From Methylothermaceae bacterium (GTDB lineage Bacteria; Pseudomonadota; Gammaproteobacteria; Methylococcales; Methylothermaceae): a stretch of 64,000 nt of DNA. The stretch is from positions 18,742 to 82,741 of the forward strand of contig JALSIB010000016.1 in the NCBI GenBank assembly GCA_026981855.1, written 5' to 3'. Positions 1 to 8,945 of the stretch are shown here, piece after piece; within the stretch, counting starts at the first letter, position 1, and every line of letters begins with the position of its first letter. Below the pieces are notes generated by a model. That model saw only the letters and a list, made by a program, of their open reading frames with translations. It was not told where the DNA came from and ran no database searches. A program made the position numbers and the translations under genes.

Positions 1-32
1 GGGATATACACCCATTGAGGAGCTATCAATCC

Positions 33-734
33 ATGAAACCATCCACCCTGACCCTCATTCGCCACGGCCAGTCCATCTGGAACCTGCAAAACCGCTTCAC
101 CGGCTGGATCGACGTGACCCTGAGTCCCCAGGGAATCGAAGAGGCCCGGAAAGCCGGTGAGTTGCTCGCCGACCAACGGTTCGATATCGCTTTTGCCTCG
201 ACCCTGATTCGGTCCCAGGAAACCCTGTATGAAATTCTGCGGCTGAACCGCCACTGTGTGGGCTATCGCCGGGTTCACGAAGGAGAAAATCCGTGGTACG
301 AACACTTCCAGCCCGGAGAAGAAGACGCCCACACCCTCCCCGTCCATTTCTCGGAAACCCTCAACGAGCGCTTCTACGGAGATCTCCAGGGCCTCAACAA
401 AGATCAGGCGCGGCAAGAGTTCGGCGCCGAACAGGTACATATCTGGCGGCGCAGCTTCGACATACCGCCCCCCAACGGAGAAAGCCTGGCTTCCACGGCA
501 GCCAGGGTCATCCCCTACTTCAAGGACTGCCTGATCCCACACCTGCGGCAAGGCAGGCACATGCTGATCGCCGCCCACGGCAACTCGCTGCGCGCCTTGA
601 TCATGCACCTGGAAAACATGACGCCGGAACAGATTCTGGCCTATGAGCTGGAAACCGGCGTTCCCATCCAGTATGAACTGGACGCGCAGCAAAACGTAAC
701 AGGCAAGAAGGTTTTTTCAACCTCCACCGCCTGA
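33..734 (+). CDS. gpmA: 2,3-bisphosphoglycerate-dependent phosphoglycerate mutase
   Basis: Cytosolic glycolytic and gluconeogenic enzyme interconverting 3- and 2-phosphoglycerate through a phosphohistidine. The 233-residue product opens with the histidine phosphatase motif LIRHGQS, with catalytic His about residue 11. It carries ERFYGDLQGLNK in the middle and a second conserved histidine in AAHGNSLR near the C-terminus. Length fits the dPGM family (about 230-250). I chose the ATG at 33 because GAGGAG lies 10 bases upstream; a TTG at 15 in the same frame would cover that ribosome site. It converges on polA. The upstream gene lies outside the window, so its operon is unknown. Confidence 0.93.
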   Translation: MKPSTLTLIRHGQSIWNLQNRFTGWIDVTLSPQGIEEARKAGELLADQRFDIAFASTLIRSQETLYEILRLNRHCVGYRRVHEGENPWYEHFQPGEEDAHTLPVHFSETLNERFYGDLQGLNKDQARQEFGAEQVHIWRRSFDIPPPNGESLASTAARVIPYFKDCLIPHLRQGRHMLIAAHGNSLRALIMHLENMTPEQILAYELETGVPIQYELDAQQNVTGKKVFSTSTA

Positions 735-823
735 CAGGCGGCAACCCTTCCCTTCCCAGCCCTGCCCGAAGCCAGTGGGTATTCGGTAAGGCCTTCGAGC
801 CGGCGCCGGCGGAAGGGAAAAGG

Positions 824-862
824 AAAGGGGCGGATCGGACATTGCCGCATCCGCCCCCTTTC
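824..862. terminator. Probable bidirectional terminator between gpmA and polA
   Basis: A 9-base perfect inverted repeat (827-835 with 849-857, GGGGCGGAT arm) encloses a 13-base loop. It is flanked by AAA on the left and CTTT on the right, so it could end transcription from both convergent genes. The T-runs are short, so termination strength is uncertain. Confidence 0.6.
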
Positions 863-871
863 ATGACGCGG

Positions 872-3568
872 TCAATGGGCCTGATCCCAATTGTCCCCCA
901 CCCCCACATCGACTTCCAGCGGCACTGACAACGCCGCCGCGCCGCGCATTCTGGATTCGATTTCCTTTACCGAAGCTTTCACCCTCAGTTCGTCGATTTC
1001 GAATACCAGCTCGTCATGCACCTGCATGATCATCTTCACTCCGCGTCCATTCTCCCTGATCCAGGCATCCACGGAAATCATCGCCCGCTTGATGATGTCG
1101 GCCGCGCTGCCCTGCATCGGGGCGTTGATGGCGGTACGTTCGGCATACTGGCGGCGCTGGGGATTTCTCGACTTGAGTTCGGGCAAATAAAGCCTGCGGC
1201 CGAACAGGGTCTCCACATAGCCTTGCTCATGGGCGAGGCGTTTGGTCCTTTCCATGTACGCCCGGACGCCGGGATAACGCTCGAAATAGGTTTCGATATA
1301 GGTTTGCGCCTCCTCGCGCCCGATGCCGAGCTGGCGCGCCAGTCCGAAAGCCGACATGCCGTAGATCAGGCCAAAATTGATCGCCTTGGCCGATCGCCTC
1401 TGGGCCGGCGTCACTTCCTGGAGGCCCACACCGAAAATCTCGGCGGCCGTCGCCCGGTGGATGTCGGTGCCTTGAGCGAAGGCTGACAGAAGGTTCTCGT
1501 CTTGAGAAAGATGCGCCATGATTCTCAGCTCGATCTGGGAATAATCGGCCGCCACCAGCTTGCATCCTTTCTCCGCCACGAAGGCACGACGAATTCGCCG
1601 TCCCTCGTCGCTGCGAATCGGAATGTTCTGCAGGTTGGGGTCGGAGGAAGACAACCTGCCGGTCGCCGTCACCGCCTGATGGTAGGAGGTGTGGACCCGT
1701 CCGGTCGCAGGATGGATCTGTTCCGGCAAGCGATCGGTATAAGTGGATTTGAGCTTGCTCAGGCCCCGGTAGCGAAGAATCAATTGCGGCAGTTCGTATT
1801 CCTCTGCCAATTGCTGCAAGACTTCCTCGGAAGTGGAAGGTTGCCCCTTGGGCGTCTTCTTGATGACGGGAAGCCCCAGCTTTTCATACAAAACATGCTG
1901 GATCTGTTTGGGGGAGGCCAGGTTGAATTCCTCCCCGGCAATGCAGAATACCTGCTGCGCGATCTCCTTCATCCGCCGGGACAATTCATCGCTCAAAGCG
2001 GCCAACGCATCGCGGTCGACTTTGACCCCGTTGCGCTCGATCCGCACCAGCACCGGCACCAACGGAATCTCTATCTCTTCATATAACCGCCTGAGTTTGG
2101 GTTCTGCCTCCAGTTTCGGCCACAGCACCCGATGCAGACGCAAGGTGATGTCCGCATCCTCGGCCGCATAGGGCACCGCCTCGGCCAACGGCACCTGCGA
2201 AAACGCCACCTGCCTGGCACCCTTGCCCGCCACCTCCTCGTAGCTGACGGTCTTGAGCCCCAGATAGGTCAGGGCCAGGGAATCCAGGTCGTGCCGGGTC
2301 GCCGTGGAATTGAGCACATAGGATTGCAACATGGTATCGTGGGCGATCCCCCGCAACTCGATTCCATGATTGGCCAGTACATGGGCATCGTACTTGAGAT
2401 TCTGACCCAGCTTCGGATGCTCCGAGGTCAACAGGGGACACAGCGCCTCCAGCACCGTTTCGCGCTCCAGTTGCAACGGAGACTGGGGATAATCGTGCGC
2501 CACCGGCACATAAGCCGCCTCGCCCGGCTGAATCGCAAAGGAAACCCCCACCAGCCGGGCGTCGAGGTAATTGAGATCGGTAGTTTCGGTATCAAAGGCG
2601 AACAGCGGGGCATCCTGGAGCCTGGCCACCCAGCGTGACAACGATCCGGCGTCCATGACCGCCTGATAATCGGCCGGATCGCCACCTTCCGGAACCGCTT
2701 TGCGGGTGCCGGGAACGTCGAGCTGACGCAGCCAGGAAGTGAACTCGAAACGTTTGAGCAATTCGATGAGCTTTACGGTATCGGGTGGACGGCGCTTGAG
2801 ATCGGCGGGTGTCACCTCCAACGGCACATCGTCATGGACAGTGGCCAGTTGGCGCGACAGGCGCAATTGCTCCAGATTGGCCCGTAATTTTTCCCCGATC
2901 TTGCCCTTGATCTCATCGGCATGGGCAATGATCCCATCCAGAGAGCCGTATTGATTCAGCCATTTGGCCGCCGTTTTGGGGCCAACGCCCGGAACGCCAG
3001 GAATATTGTCGGAAGTGTCTCCAACCAAAGCCAGGTAATCGACGATTCTTTCCGGCGGCACGCCGAACTTGCACTCCACCCCTTCGACATCCAGCCGGGT
3101 TTCAGACAGGGTGTTGTCCAAAATCACATGGGCATCCACCAGCTGCGCCAAATCCTTGTCGCTGGTGGCCACCACCACGTCGAACCCTTCGGCCCTGGCC
3201 CGCTTGACCAGGGTGGCGATGACATCGTCGGCCTCTACCCCCTGCTCCACGATCAGCGGGATGCCCATGGCCTCGATCAGCGCCTTGAGCGGCTCCACCT
3301 GCGCCCGCAGTTCTTCAGGCATGGGGGGACGGTGCGCCTTGTAGTCCTCGAACAAGTCGTTTCGGAAAGTCTTGCCGGGCGCATCCAACACCACCGCGAA
3401 GTAAGGGGTGTCGTAGTTTTCCTGCAACTTGCGCAGCATATTGGCAACCCCGTAGATGGCACCGGTCGGCTCGCCCCTGGAAGTGCTCAGGGGAGGCAGG
3501 GCATGAAAGGCACGATAGAGAAACGAGGAACCATCGACGAGTACCAGCAGTTTGCGTTCGTCCGTCAT
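872..3568 (-). CDS. polA: DNA polymerase I
   Basis: Repair and Okazaki-fragment-processing polymerase, 898 residues. Residues 1 to about 290 form the 5'-3' exonuclease, with VDGSSFLYRAFHALPPL at the start and the helix-hairpin-helix GDTSDNIPGVPGVGPKTA near 185-205. A 3'-5' proofreading domain follows with intact acidic residues (FAFDTETTDL near 325; YAAEDADITLRLH later). The polymerase domain has motif A DYSQIELRIMAHLS, motif B RRSAKAINFGLIYG and motif C MQVHDELVFE. All three activities look intact. The ATG overlaps the TGA of the upstream rhodanese gene by 4 bases (ATGA), suggesting translational coupling; no strong ribosome site of its own is visible. Confidence 0.97.
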   Translation of the reverse strand: MTDERKLLVLVDGSSFLYRAFHALPPLSTSRGEPTGAIYGVANMLRKLQENYDTPYFAVVLDAPGKTFRNDLFEDYKAHRPPMPEELRAQVEPLKALIEAMGIPLIVEQGVEADDVIATLVKRARAEGFDVVVATSDKDLAQLVDAHVILDNTLSETRLDVEGVECKFGVPPERIVDYLALVGDTSDNIPGVPGVGPKTAAKWLNQYGSLDGIIAHADEIKGKIGEKLRANLEQLRLSRQLATVHDDVPLEVTPADLKRRPPDTVKLIELLKRFEFTSWLRQLDVPGTRKAVPEGGDPADYQAVMDAGSLSRWVARLQDAPLFAFDTETTDLNYLDARLVGVSFAIQPGEAAYVPVAHDYPQSPLQLERETVLEALCPLLTSEHPKLGQNLKYDAHVLANHGIELRGIAHDTMLQSYVLNSTATRHDLDSLALTYLGLKTVSYEEVAGKGARQVAFSQVPLAEAVPYAAEDADITLRLHRVLWPKLEAEPKLRRLYEEIEIPLVPVLVRIERNGVKVDRDALAALSDELSRRMKEIAQQVFCIAGEEFNLASPKQIQHVLYEKLGLPVIKKTPKGQPSTSEEVLQQLAEEYELPQLILRYRGLSKLKSTYTDRLPEQIHPATGRVHTSYHQAVTATGRLSSSDPNLQNIPIRSDEGRRIRRAFVAEKGCKLVAADYSQIELRIMAHLSQDENLLSAFAQGTDIHRATAAEIFGVGLQEVTPAQRRSAKAINFGLIYGMSAFGLARQLGIGREEAQTYIETYFERYPGVRAYMERTKRLAHEQGYVETLFGRRLYLPELKSRNPQRRQYAERTAINAPMQGSAADIIKRAMISVDAWIRENGRGVKMIMQVHDELVFEIDELRVKASVKEIESRMRGAAALSVPLEVDVGVGDNWDQAH

Positions 3569-4146
3569 GGATGCCCGGCCGCGTCGAAGGGACGGTAGGT
3601 CAGCTCTGAATCGATGTCATAAGTATAGGGGAGACCGTAATACTGCCAGCCCTCCACCCGGCCGCGCAGCCCATAGAAAGGACTGTATTTCCGCAACAGG
3701 GCCTTCTCCTTGGGTGAACGGCCCTCGAATGCCTCGCCTTCGAAACCGTCCCGGACATTATAGACCTGATCGAAGCCCGCCCGTTTCAGGGCATCGGCCG
3801 CCGGTGCACTACGGCCGCCACTGCGGCAGATGATGAGGAGTCTGTCCGTTTTCTTGAAGCGGGCCGCCACATCCTCGACGAAATGAGGGTTCCGGTGAGG
3901 ACCACCTTGAAAGAATACGAAAGGAATGTTGTAGGCGCTGGGAGGATGGCCCACCAACTGGTACTCCTCGGGGCTGCGTACATCCACCAGATAGGTATTG
4001 CGGCCACTCTGGCGCAACATATCGTAGGCTTCCAGGGAAGTGATATTCCCGGCCAGCCTGGCATCCCCCGCGGCCTGGGCCGCAGACAGCCATAACGGGA
4101 AAAGCAGAAGCCCGAAAAGGAACCTGGAAATGGCGTGGTAAGACAT
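3565..4146 (-). CDS. Periplasmic rhodanese-domain protein
   Basis: Predicted exported single-domain rhodanese (sulfurtransferase fold), 193 residues. The N-terminus is a signal peptide, with hydrophobic FLFGLLLFPLWLS and a probable cleavage after AAQA near residue 25. The domain includes YLVDVRSPEEY and the active-site loop IICRSGGRS with Cys about 107, so catalysis is possible. A tail of about 50 residues after the domain is rich in aromatic residues. The start is set by AAGGAG 6-7 bases before the ATG at 4146; the reading frame stays open upstream but without a signal. The substrate is unknown. Its TGA overlaps the polA start, an odd pairing of a periplasmic protein with a DNA polymerase. 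Confidence 0.8.
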   Translation of the reverse strand: MSYHAISRFLFGLLLFPLWLSAAQAAGDARLAGNITSLEAYDMLRQSGRNTYLVDVRSPEEYQLVGHPPSAYNIPFVFFQGGPHRNPHFVEDVAARFKKTDRLLIICRSGGRSAPAADALKRAGFDQVYNVRDGFEGEAFEGRSPKEKALLRKYSPFYGLRGRVEGWQYYGLPYTYDIDSELTYRPFDAAGHP

Positions 4147-4277
4147 GATTTTCTCCTTCGTTTGAAACCATAAGCCGGATTTGGCGTCAGGATGCCGGGA
4201 GCGATGCGACAAGCACCCGATATCAAAGTAAAATTTTCCCATACTCGGCCCCTCACTCAAACTCAGGAACGAAACCG

Positions 4278-5432
4278 ATGCGCGATCTCCCTTTCGTCTA
4301 TGCGGACAACGAGGAAAAACTGCGGCAACTTTGCAAGCAGCTGGCGAGCAGCCCATGGCTTGCCATCGATACCGAATTCCTGCGGGAATCCACTTACTAT
4401 CCGGAGTTTTGCCTGCTGCAAATCGCCGGAGAAAACGCGCTCGCCTGTGTCGATCCTCTCAAGGTGGGGGACCTTTCCCCTTTATGGCGGTTGATCTACC
4501 AGCCCGGTATCGTCAAGGTATTTCATGCCGGACGCCAGGATTTGGAAATCTTCTACCATCTTCACGGCGACCTTCCCCGCCCTGTCTTCGACACTCAGCT
4601 GGCGGCCCCGCTTCTGGGTTATCCCGAACAGATCGGCTATGCCAATCTGGTGGCCGAGGAGCTCGGTGTCCAGCTGCAAAAAGGACACAGCCGCACCGAC
4701 TGGCAGCGCCGTCCCTTGAGCCGGGAACAAATCGAATACGCCACCGATGACGTACGGTATTTGGCTCCCCTGTATCTCAGGATCCGGGAGAAACTCGAGC
4801 GGTTGCACCGCCTGGAATGGCTACAGGAGGATTTCGAAACGCTCACCGACCCTGCCACCTATACCACGCCTCCCGAGGACGCCTGGCTGAGAATCAAGGG
4901 CGCACGCAAACTGAAGGGAAGGCAAATGGCCATATTGAAACGGCTGGCGGCCTGGCGTGAAGGCGTCGCCCGGGAAGAGAACCTTCCCCGAGGCTGGATT
5001 GTCAAAGACGACCTGTTGTGCCATATCGCTCGTCTCAAGCCCCAGACACCCAAAGCGCTGGCCCAGCTGCGGGGAATCGGTGACAAGACACTGAAACGCC
5101 ATGGAGAAACCCTGTGCCGCCTGGTCGAGGCGGCGGCCCAGGACGCCATACCGGAGCCCTCCCGCCGGCCTCCGGCGCGCAGCGCCGAGGAAGAAGCCTT
5201 GCTGGATCTTCTCGGCGCGGTGGTCCGGCTGCAGGCGGCCAATCATCACATCACCCCTTCCGTTCTCGCCTCACGCAAGGATCTGGAGCGCTTCCTCGAC
5301 CAGCCGGAACGTTCGCGTCTTTTCCAGGGATGGCGCCACAAACTGGTGGGCGAGGCTTTGACGGACCTGCTCCAGGGCAGGAAAAGGCTGTCGATCGACC
5401 AGGGAAGACTGCGCCTGGAAGACAATCCATGA
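4278..5432 (+). CDS. rnd: Ribonuclease D
   Basis: 3'-5' exoribonuclease that trims tRNA and other stable RNA 3' ends. The 384-residue protein has a DEDD-type exonuclease domain: LAIDTEFLRE places the first acidic pair at about D31 and E33, FHAGRQDLEIF carries the next Asp, and YATDDVRYLAPLY the Tyr-Asp motif. Two HRDC-type domains follow, the second visible as EEALLDLLGAVVRLQAAN. AGGAA lies 8 bases before the ATG. The TGA overlaps the next ATG (ATGA at 5429-5432), so the kinase-like gene is probably cotranslated. It is divergent from the rhodanese-polA pair, with about 130 bases between them. Confidence 0.94.
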   Translation: MRDLPFVYADNEEKLRQLCKQLASSPWLAIDTEFLRESTYYPEFCLLQIAGENALACVDPLKVGDLSPLWRLIYQPGIVKVFHAGRQDLEIFYHLHGDLPRPVFDTQLAAPLLGYPEQIGYANLVAEELGVQLQKGHSRTDWQRRPLSREQIEYATDDVRYLAPLYLRIREKLERLHRLEWLQEDFETLTDPATYTTPPEDAWLRIKGARKLKGRQMAILKRLAAWREGVAREENLPRGWIVKDDLLCHIARLKPQTPKALAQLRGIGDKTLKRHGETLCRLVEAAAQDAIPEPSRRPPARSAEEEALLDLLGAVVRLQAANHHITPSVLASRKDLERFLDQPERSRLFQGWRHKLVGEALTDLLQGRKRLSIDQGRLRLEDNP

Positions 5433-6994
5433 CCCCCCGTCCTCCCTTGATCCAGGCCCTGCTCGCCCCACGGATGTGGGACCATCCCACCTGGGACATC
5501 CGCCTGATCGAAACCCACATTTCCTGGATCATCCTCACAGGCCCCTTTGCCTACAAGATCAAAAAGCCGGTGGATTTCGGCTTCCTGGACTTCACCACCC
5601 TGGAAAAACGCAAGTACTACTGTGAGCAGGAACTGCACCTCAATCAACGCCTGGCGCCCCAATTGTATCTGGCGGTGGTGAGGTTCACGGGCACCCCCTC
5701 CCACCCCCGGCTGGACGGAACAGGTCCTGACGTGGAATTCGCAGTCAAGATGCGTCAGTTCGACCAGAACGATCTTCTGTCAGAATACGCCAGACGTGAT
5801 CGGCTGCGGGAATCCCACATTGTGCAACTGGCCGGGTCGATCGCGCATTTCCATGAGCAGACCGGACGCACCGGCCCCGAGTCTCCTTATGGAGAACCGA
5901 AGGCCATCGAAACGGTTTGCCTGGAAAATTTTGCCCACATCGATTGCGACCGGCTGGCCAGACACGATCTCCGGGAAACGCTCGAGCGGTTGAGAGACTG
6001 GACGATACGGAACCATGAACGATTGGCTGCACACTTGCAGGCACGCAAACGGGAAGGATATGTGCGAGACTGCCATGGCGATCTCCATCTCGGCAATATC
6101 GTTTTGTGGCATGGCAAGCCGTTACCATTCGACTGCATCGAATTCAATCCGCAGTTGCGCTGGATCGATGTGATCAGTGAAATCGCCTTCACCGTGATGG
6201 ATCTGGCAGCCCGGGCACATCGCCCCCTGGGTTTCCGTTTCCTCAACGAATACCTGAGCGTGACAGGAGATTATGCCGGCCTGAAAGTGCTGCGATTCTA
6301 CCTGGTCTATCGCGCCATGGTGCGTGCCAAAATCGCCTACTTGACCTTCGATCAAAGCGGAAACGGCCATCACCTTCATGATCTGGCCCATTATCTTGAA
6401 CTCGCCCGAGGGTTCAGCCAGCCCCGCTCCAGGATGCTGCTGATCACCCATGGGTTCTCCGGCAGCGGAAAATCCTTTGCCAGTCGCCGGCTCGCCGCTC
6501 ACCTGGAGGCGGTGCATCTTCGATCGGACGTGGAGCGCAAAAGATTGGCGGGCCTGCCCCCCCAACACAAATCGAAAGCGGGATTGGGAAAAGACCTCTA
6601 CAGCGAAAACTTTAGCCGGCTTACCTACGACAGACTGTTCGAGTTGGCGAAACAAGTGCTCGAGGCGGAATTCAGTGTCATCGTCGATGCGACGTTCCTC
6701 CACCGGAAGGATCGCCAACGATTCGGCGAACTGGCCCAATCTTTGGCTGTGGATTTTCGTATCCTGGATTTCAAGGCGGAAGAAAAAGTGCTGCGGCAAC
6801 GCATCGAGGAAAGGCTCGAGGCGGGGAAAGATCCTTCCGAGGCGGATCTGGACGTGCTGAGGTGGCAGTTCGAACACCACGACCCGCTTTCACCGCAGGA
6901 ACAGGATCAAACCCTCCCGCTGGACACCAGCCAGGGCTTCGAGCTGGAACAGGCATTGGCCAAAGTTGCCAGCGATAAAGGTTCGGCCCGCTGA
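5429..6994 (+). CDS. Aminoglycoside-phosphotransferase-like / P-loop kinase fusion protein
   Basis: 521-residue two-domain protein of the kind annotated as bifunctional aminoglycoside phosphotransferase/ATP-binding protein. The N-terminal half is related to small-molecule kinases, with a Brenner-type loop DCHGDLHLGN (about 214-223) and a downstream metal-binding-like FDCIEFNP. The C-terminal third is a P-loop kinase with Walker A GFSGSGKSF (about 342-350). Which molecule it phosphorylates is not known; an antibiotic is unlikely to be the natural substrate. The start is the ATG overlapping the rnd stop; a longer frame opening at 5114 runs inside rnd and is not the likely protein. It converges on the response-regulator gene with a 12-base gap. 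Confidence 0.82.
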   Translation: MTPRPPLIQALLAPRMWDHPTWDIRLIETHISWIILTGPFAYKIKKPVDFGFLDFTTLEKRKYYCEQELHLNQRLAPQLYLAVVRFTGTPSHPRLDGTGPDVEFAVKMRQFDQNDLLSEYARRDRLRESHIVQLAGSIAHFHEQTGRTGPESPYGEPKAIETVCLENFAHIDCDRLARHDLRETLERLRDWTIRNHERLAAHLQARKREGYVRDCHGDLHLGNIVLWHGKPLPFDCIEFNPQLRWIDVISEIAFTVMDLAARAHRPLGFRFLNEYLSVTGDYAGLKVLRFYLVYRAMVRAKIAYLTFDQSGNGHHLHDLAHYLELARGFSQPRSRMLLITHGFSGSGKSFASRRLAAHLEAVHLRSDVERKRLAGLPPQHKSKAGLGKDLYSENFSRLTYDRLFELAKQVLEAEFSVIVDATFLHRKDRQRFGELAQSLAVDFRILDFKAEEKVLRQRIEERLEAGKDPSEADLDVLRWQFEHHDPLSPQEQDQTLPLDTSQGFELEQALAKVASDKGSAR

Positions 6995-7006
6995 TTCTTC
7001 CCTGCT

Positions 7007-8368
7007 CTATTTGAAAGAGCGGGGATTGAGGTCGTGACGGTTGAGCAACCGATAGAATTCCGTCCGGTTGCGCTTTGCCAACTGGGCCGCCTGGGAAACA
7101 TTGCCACGGGTGATTTGCAACAACCGGACCAGATATTCCCGCTCGAAGCGCAGCCTGGCCTCCCGAAGCGGCGGCAAGGCCGCACCGGTCATATCGCCAC
7201 TGAGAGCCGACTGGACAAGGCTGAGGGGAATCAGCGAGGTATTGGCCAAAGCGACACATTGCTCCACCACATTGTGGAGTTGCCTGACGTTGCCCGGCCA
7301 TTCGTAACGCACCAGACATTCCACCGCTTCCGGGGAAAACCCCTTGACGGTGTTGCCATACGTTTCCTCGAGCCGCCTGATGAAATGCGCGGCCAACAGG
7401 GGAATGTCTTCCGGCCGCTCGCGGAGGGGCGGGATCTTGAGCGTGACGACATTGAGGCGATAATACAAGTCCTCCCGAAAATCCCCCTTGACCACGGCTT
7501 CGGCCAAATCCACGTGACTGGCGGCGATGACCCGGACATCGACGGGGAACGTCTCGGTATCCCCCACCGGCCGGATCGCCATTTCCTGAATCGCCCGCAG
7601 CATTTTGACCTGGAAAGCCTTGGGCATATCCCCTATTTCATCCAGAAAAAGGGTTCCGCCATCGGCGGCCCGAAACAGCCCTTCGTGATCCCGGGTAGCC
7701 CCCGTGAAGGCGCCTTTCTTGTGACCGAAGACTTCCGATTCGAACAGATGCTCAGGAATCGCACTGCAATTGACCGCGATGAAAGGCTGTTCCCTGCGAG
7801 GGCTGGCTTCGTGAATGGCCCAGGCCAACAGCTCCTTTCCGGTACCGCTCTCCCCCTGGATACAGACACTGGCCTTGCTCTGGGCGACCCTTCCCACCTG
7901 ATTCAGCAACTCTTCGATCAGAGGGCTTTGGGTGATGATCCGGCTCCGCCACGATTCCTGTGGCTCCACTTCTCCATGGCCGGCGTCCGTGCCCATACAC
8001 AATTCCATTCCCTGGGTGACTTGGCGCACCAGCTCCTTGTTGTCCACCGGTTTGGTAAGAAAACCGAATACCCCCCGTTTGGTCGCATCCACCGCATCGT
8101 TGATGGTGCCATGGGCAGTGAGGATGATGATTGGAAGGGTGGGACAGCGCTCATGTATCGCATCGAACAACGCCAACCCGTCCATGCCGTCCATCATCAG
8201 ATCGGTCACCACCACATGGGGGCGAAACAACTGCAGCTGCGCCAGCGCTTCTTCGCCACTGGTCACAGGGTTGACCGAGAAACCGGCAGCGGTCAAACGC
8301 ATGCTGATCAGGCGCAAAAAGCTTTCATCATCATCGACCACCAGCACGCGTTTTCGTGAATCCATCAT
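7007..8368 (-). CDS. glrR: Sigma-54-dependent response regulator, GlrR-like
   Basis: 453-residue NtrC-family activator that would open sigma-54 promoters after phosphorylation by the kinase encoded two genes upstream. The receiver domain carries the phospho-acceptor in VVVTDLMMDG (D56). The AAA+ domain has Walker A GESGTGKE, the sigma-54-contacting GAFTGA loop and Walker B GGTLFLDEIGD. A C-terminal Fis-type helix-turn-helix spans about the last 45 residues (NVSQAAQLAKRNRTEFYRLL). Two tandem ATGs (8368, 8365) are possible starts; the first is used. It begins 4 bases after the lipoprotein stop. The symbol is by architecture and gene order; its targets (small RNAs in enterics) cannot be seen here. 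Confidence 0.88.
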   Translation of the reverse strand: MMDSRKRVLVVDDDESFLRLISMRLTAAGFSVNPVTSGEEALAQLQLFRPHVVVTDLMMDGMDGLALFDAIHERCPTLPIIILTAHGTINDAVDATKRGVFGFLTKPVDNKELVRQVTQGMELCMGTDAGHGEVEPQESWRSRIITQSPLIEELLNQVGRVAQSKASVCIQGESGTGKELLAWAIHEASPRREQPFIAVNCSAIPEHLFESEVFGHKKGAFTGATRDHEGLFRAADGGTLFLDEIGDMPKAFQVKMLRAIQEMAIRPVGDTETFPVDVRVIAASHVDLAEAVVKGDFREDLYYRLNVVTLKIPPLRERPEDIPLLAAHFIRRLEETYGNTVKGFSPEAVECLVRYEWPGNVRQLHNVVEQCVALANTSLIPLSLVQSALSGDMTGAALPPLREARLRFEREYLVRLLQITRGNVSQAAQLAKRNRTEFYRLLNRHDLNPRSFK

Positions 8369-8372
8369 GTCG

Positions 8373-8945
8373 TCATTGAACCTCGGTATGATTTAGACTT
8401 TTTTCGATCTTCTTCAAGGCCTCGAGTTTCATCCGGGTTTCCTTCAACGCCCCGCGGCACCCCTCCAGCTGCTTCAGATTCCCCTGGTTGCGCTTTTTCA
8501 ATCTGGAGATTTCCCCTGTCAGGACACGTTGTTGTTGCGCTCCTTGATGAAGACGAAACGCCAACTCCCTGTGATAAGCGAGAAAATCCCTGAGGCCGGA
8601 ATGTTTCATCGTCGCCATCGCCTCGTCCAGCAGCGACAAAGCCTTTCCGGAGGCGTCAGCGACGCACTTTTCCGAAACCAGCAGGGAAAGCGCCAGCCGG
8701 ACACGAATATCCTGATCCTCCTGCTGCCGATGGCGACTCCACAACCTTTTGCATTCGGCATCGCGTTGGGAGGCTTGGGGCATGGCCATGAGCTCCTGGA
8801 TGTATCGCACTGTTTCCTCCAGGGAACGGTCCGCTTCACTGCGGGTGAAGGACGTTTCCGTCATCGGGGCGCGCTGGAACCAGAAGGAACAGCCACTCAT
8901 TCCGCCCAGCAGCAATAACGCCAAAACGCGGCAGAACCCGATCAA
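8373..8945 (-). CDS. QseG-like lipoprotein between kinase and regulator genes
   Basis: 190-residue predicted lipoprotein. The hydrophobic leader ends in a lipobox (GGMSGC, lipidated Cys about 19). A helical, charged body follows, ending in a predicted coiled coil rich in Lys, Leu and Glu (residues about 145-185). It has no catalytic motif. In enterics the gene between glrK and glrR (qseG) encodes an outer-membrane lipoprotein that modulates the kinase. Position and lipobox fit that role, but sequence similarity was not tested. Its ATG overlaps the kinase stop by 4 bases, and the regulator gene starts 4 bases after its own stop. Confidence 0.7.
   Translation of the reverse strand: MIGFCRVLALLLLGGMSGCSFWFQRAPMTETSFTRSEADRSLEETVRYIQELMAMPQASQRDAECKRLWSRHRQQEDQDIRVRLALSLLVSEKCVADASGKALSLLDEAMATMKHSGLRDFLAYHRELAFRLHQGAQQQRVLTGEISRLKKRNQGNLKQLEGCRGALKETRMKLEALKKIEKSLNHTEVQ

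Noticed and set aside
5114..5428. N-terminal extension of the kinase-like gene into rnd
   Set aside because: The extension is Arg/Gly/Pro-rich sequence read from another frame of rnd; the ATG at 5429 overlapping the rnd stop gives a protein that starts at the family domain.
7034..8359. 441-codon plus-strand frame opposite the sigma-54 regulator
   Set aside because: Exact antisense of a gene with full NtrC-family motifs; composition is that of a shadow.
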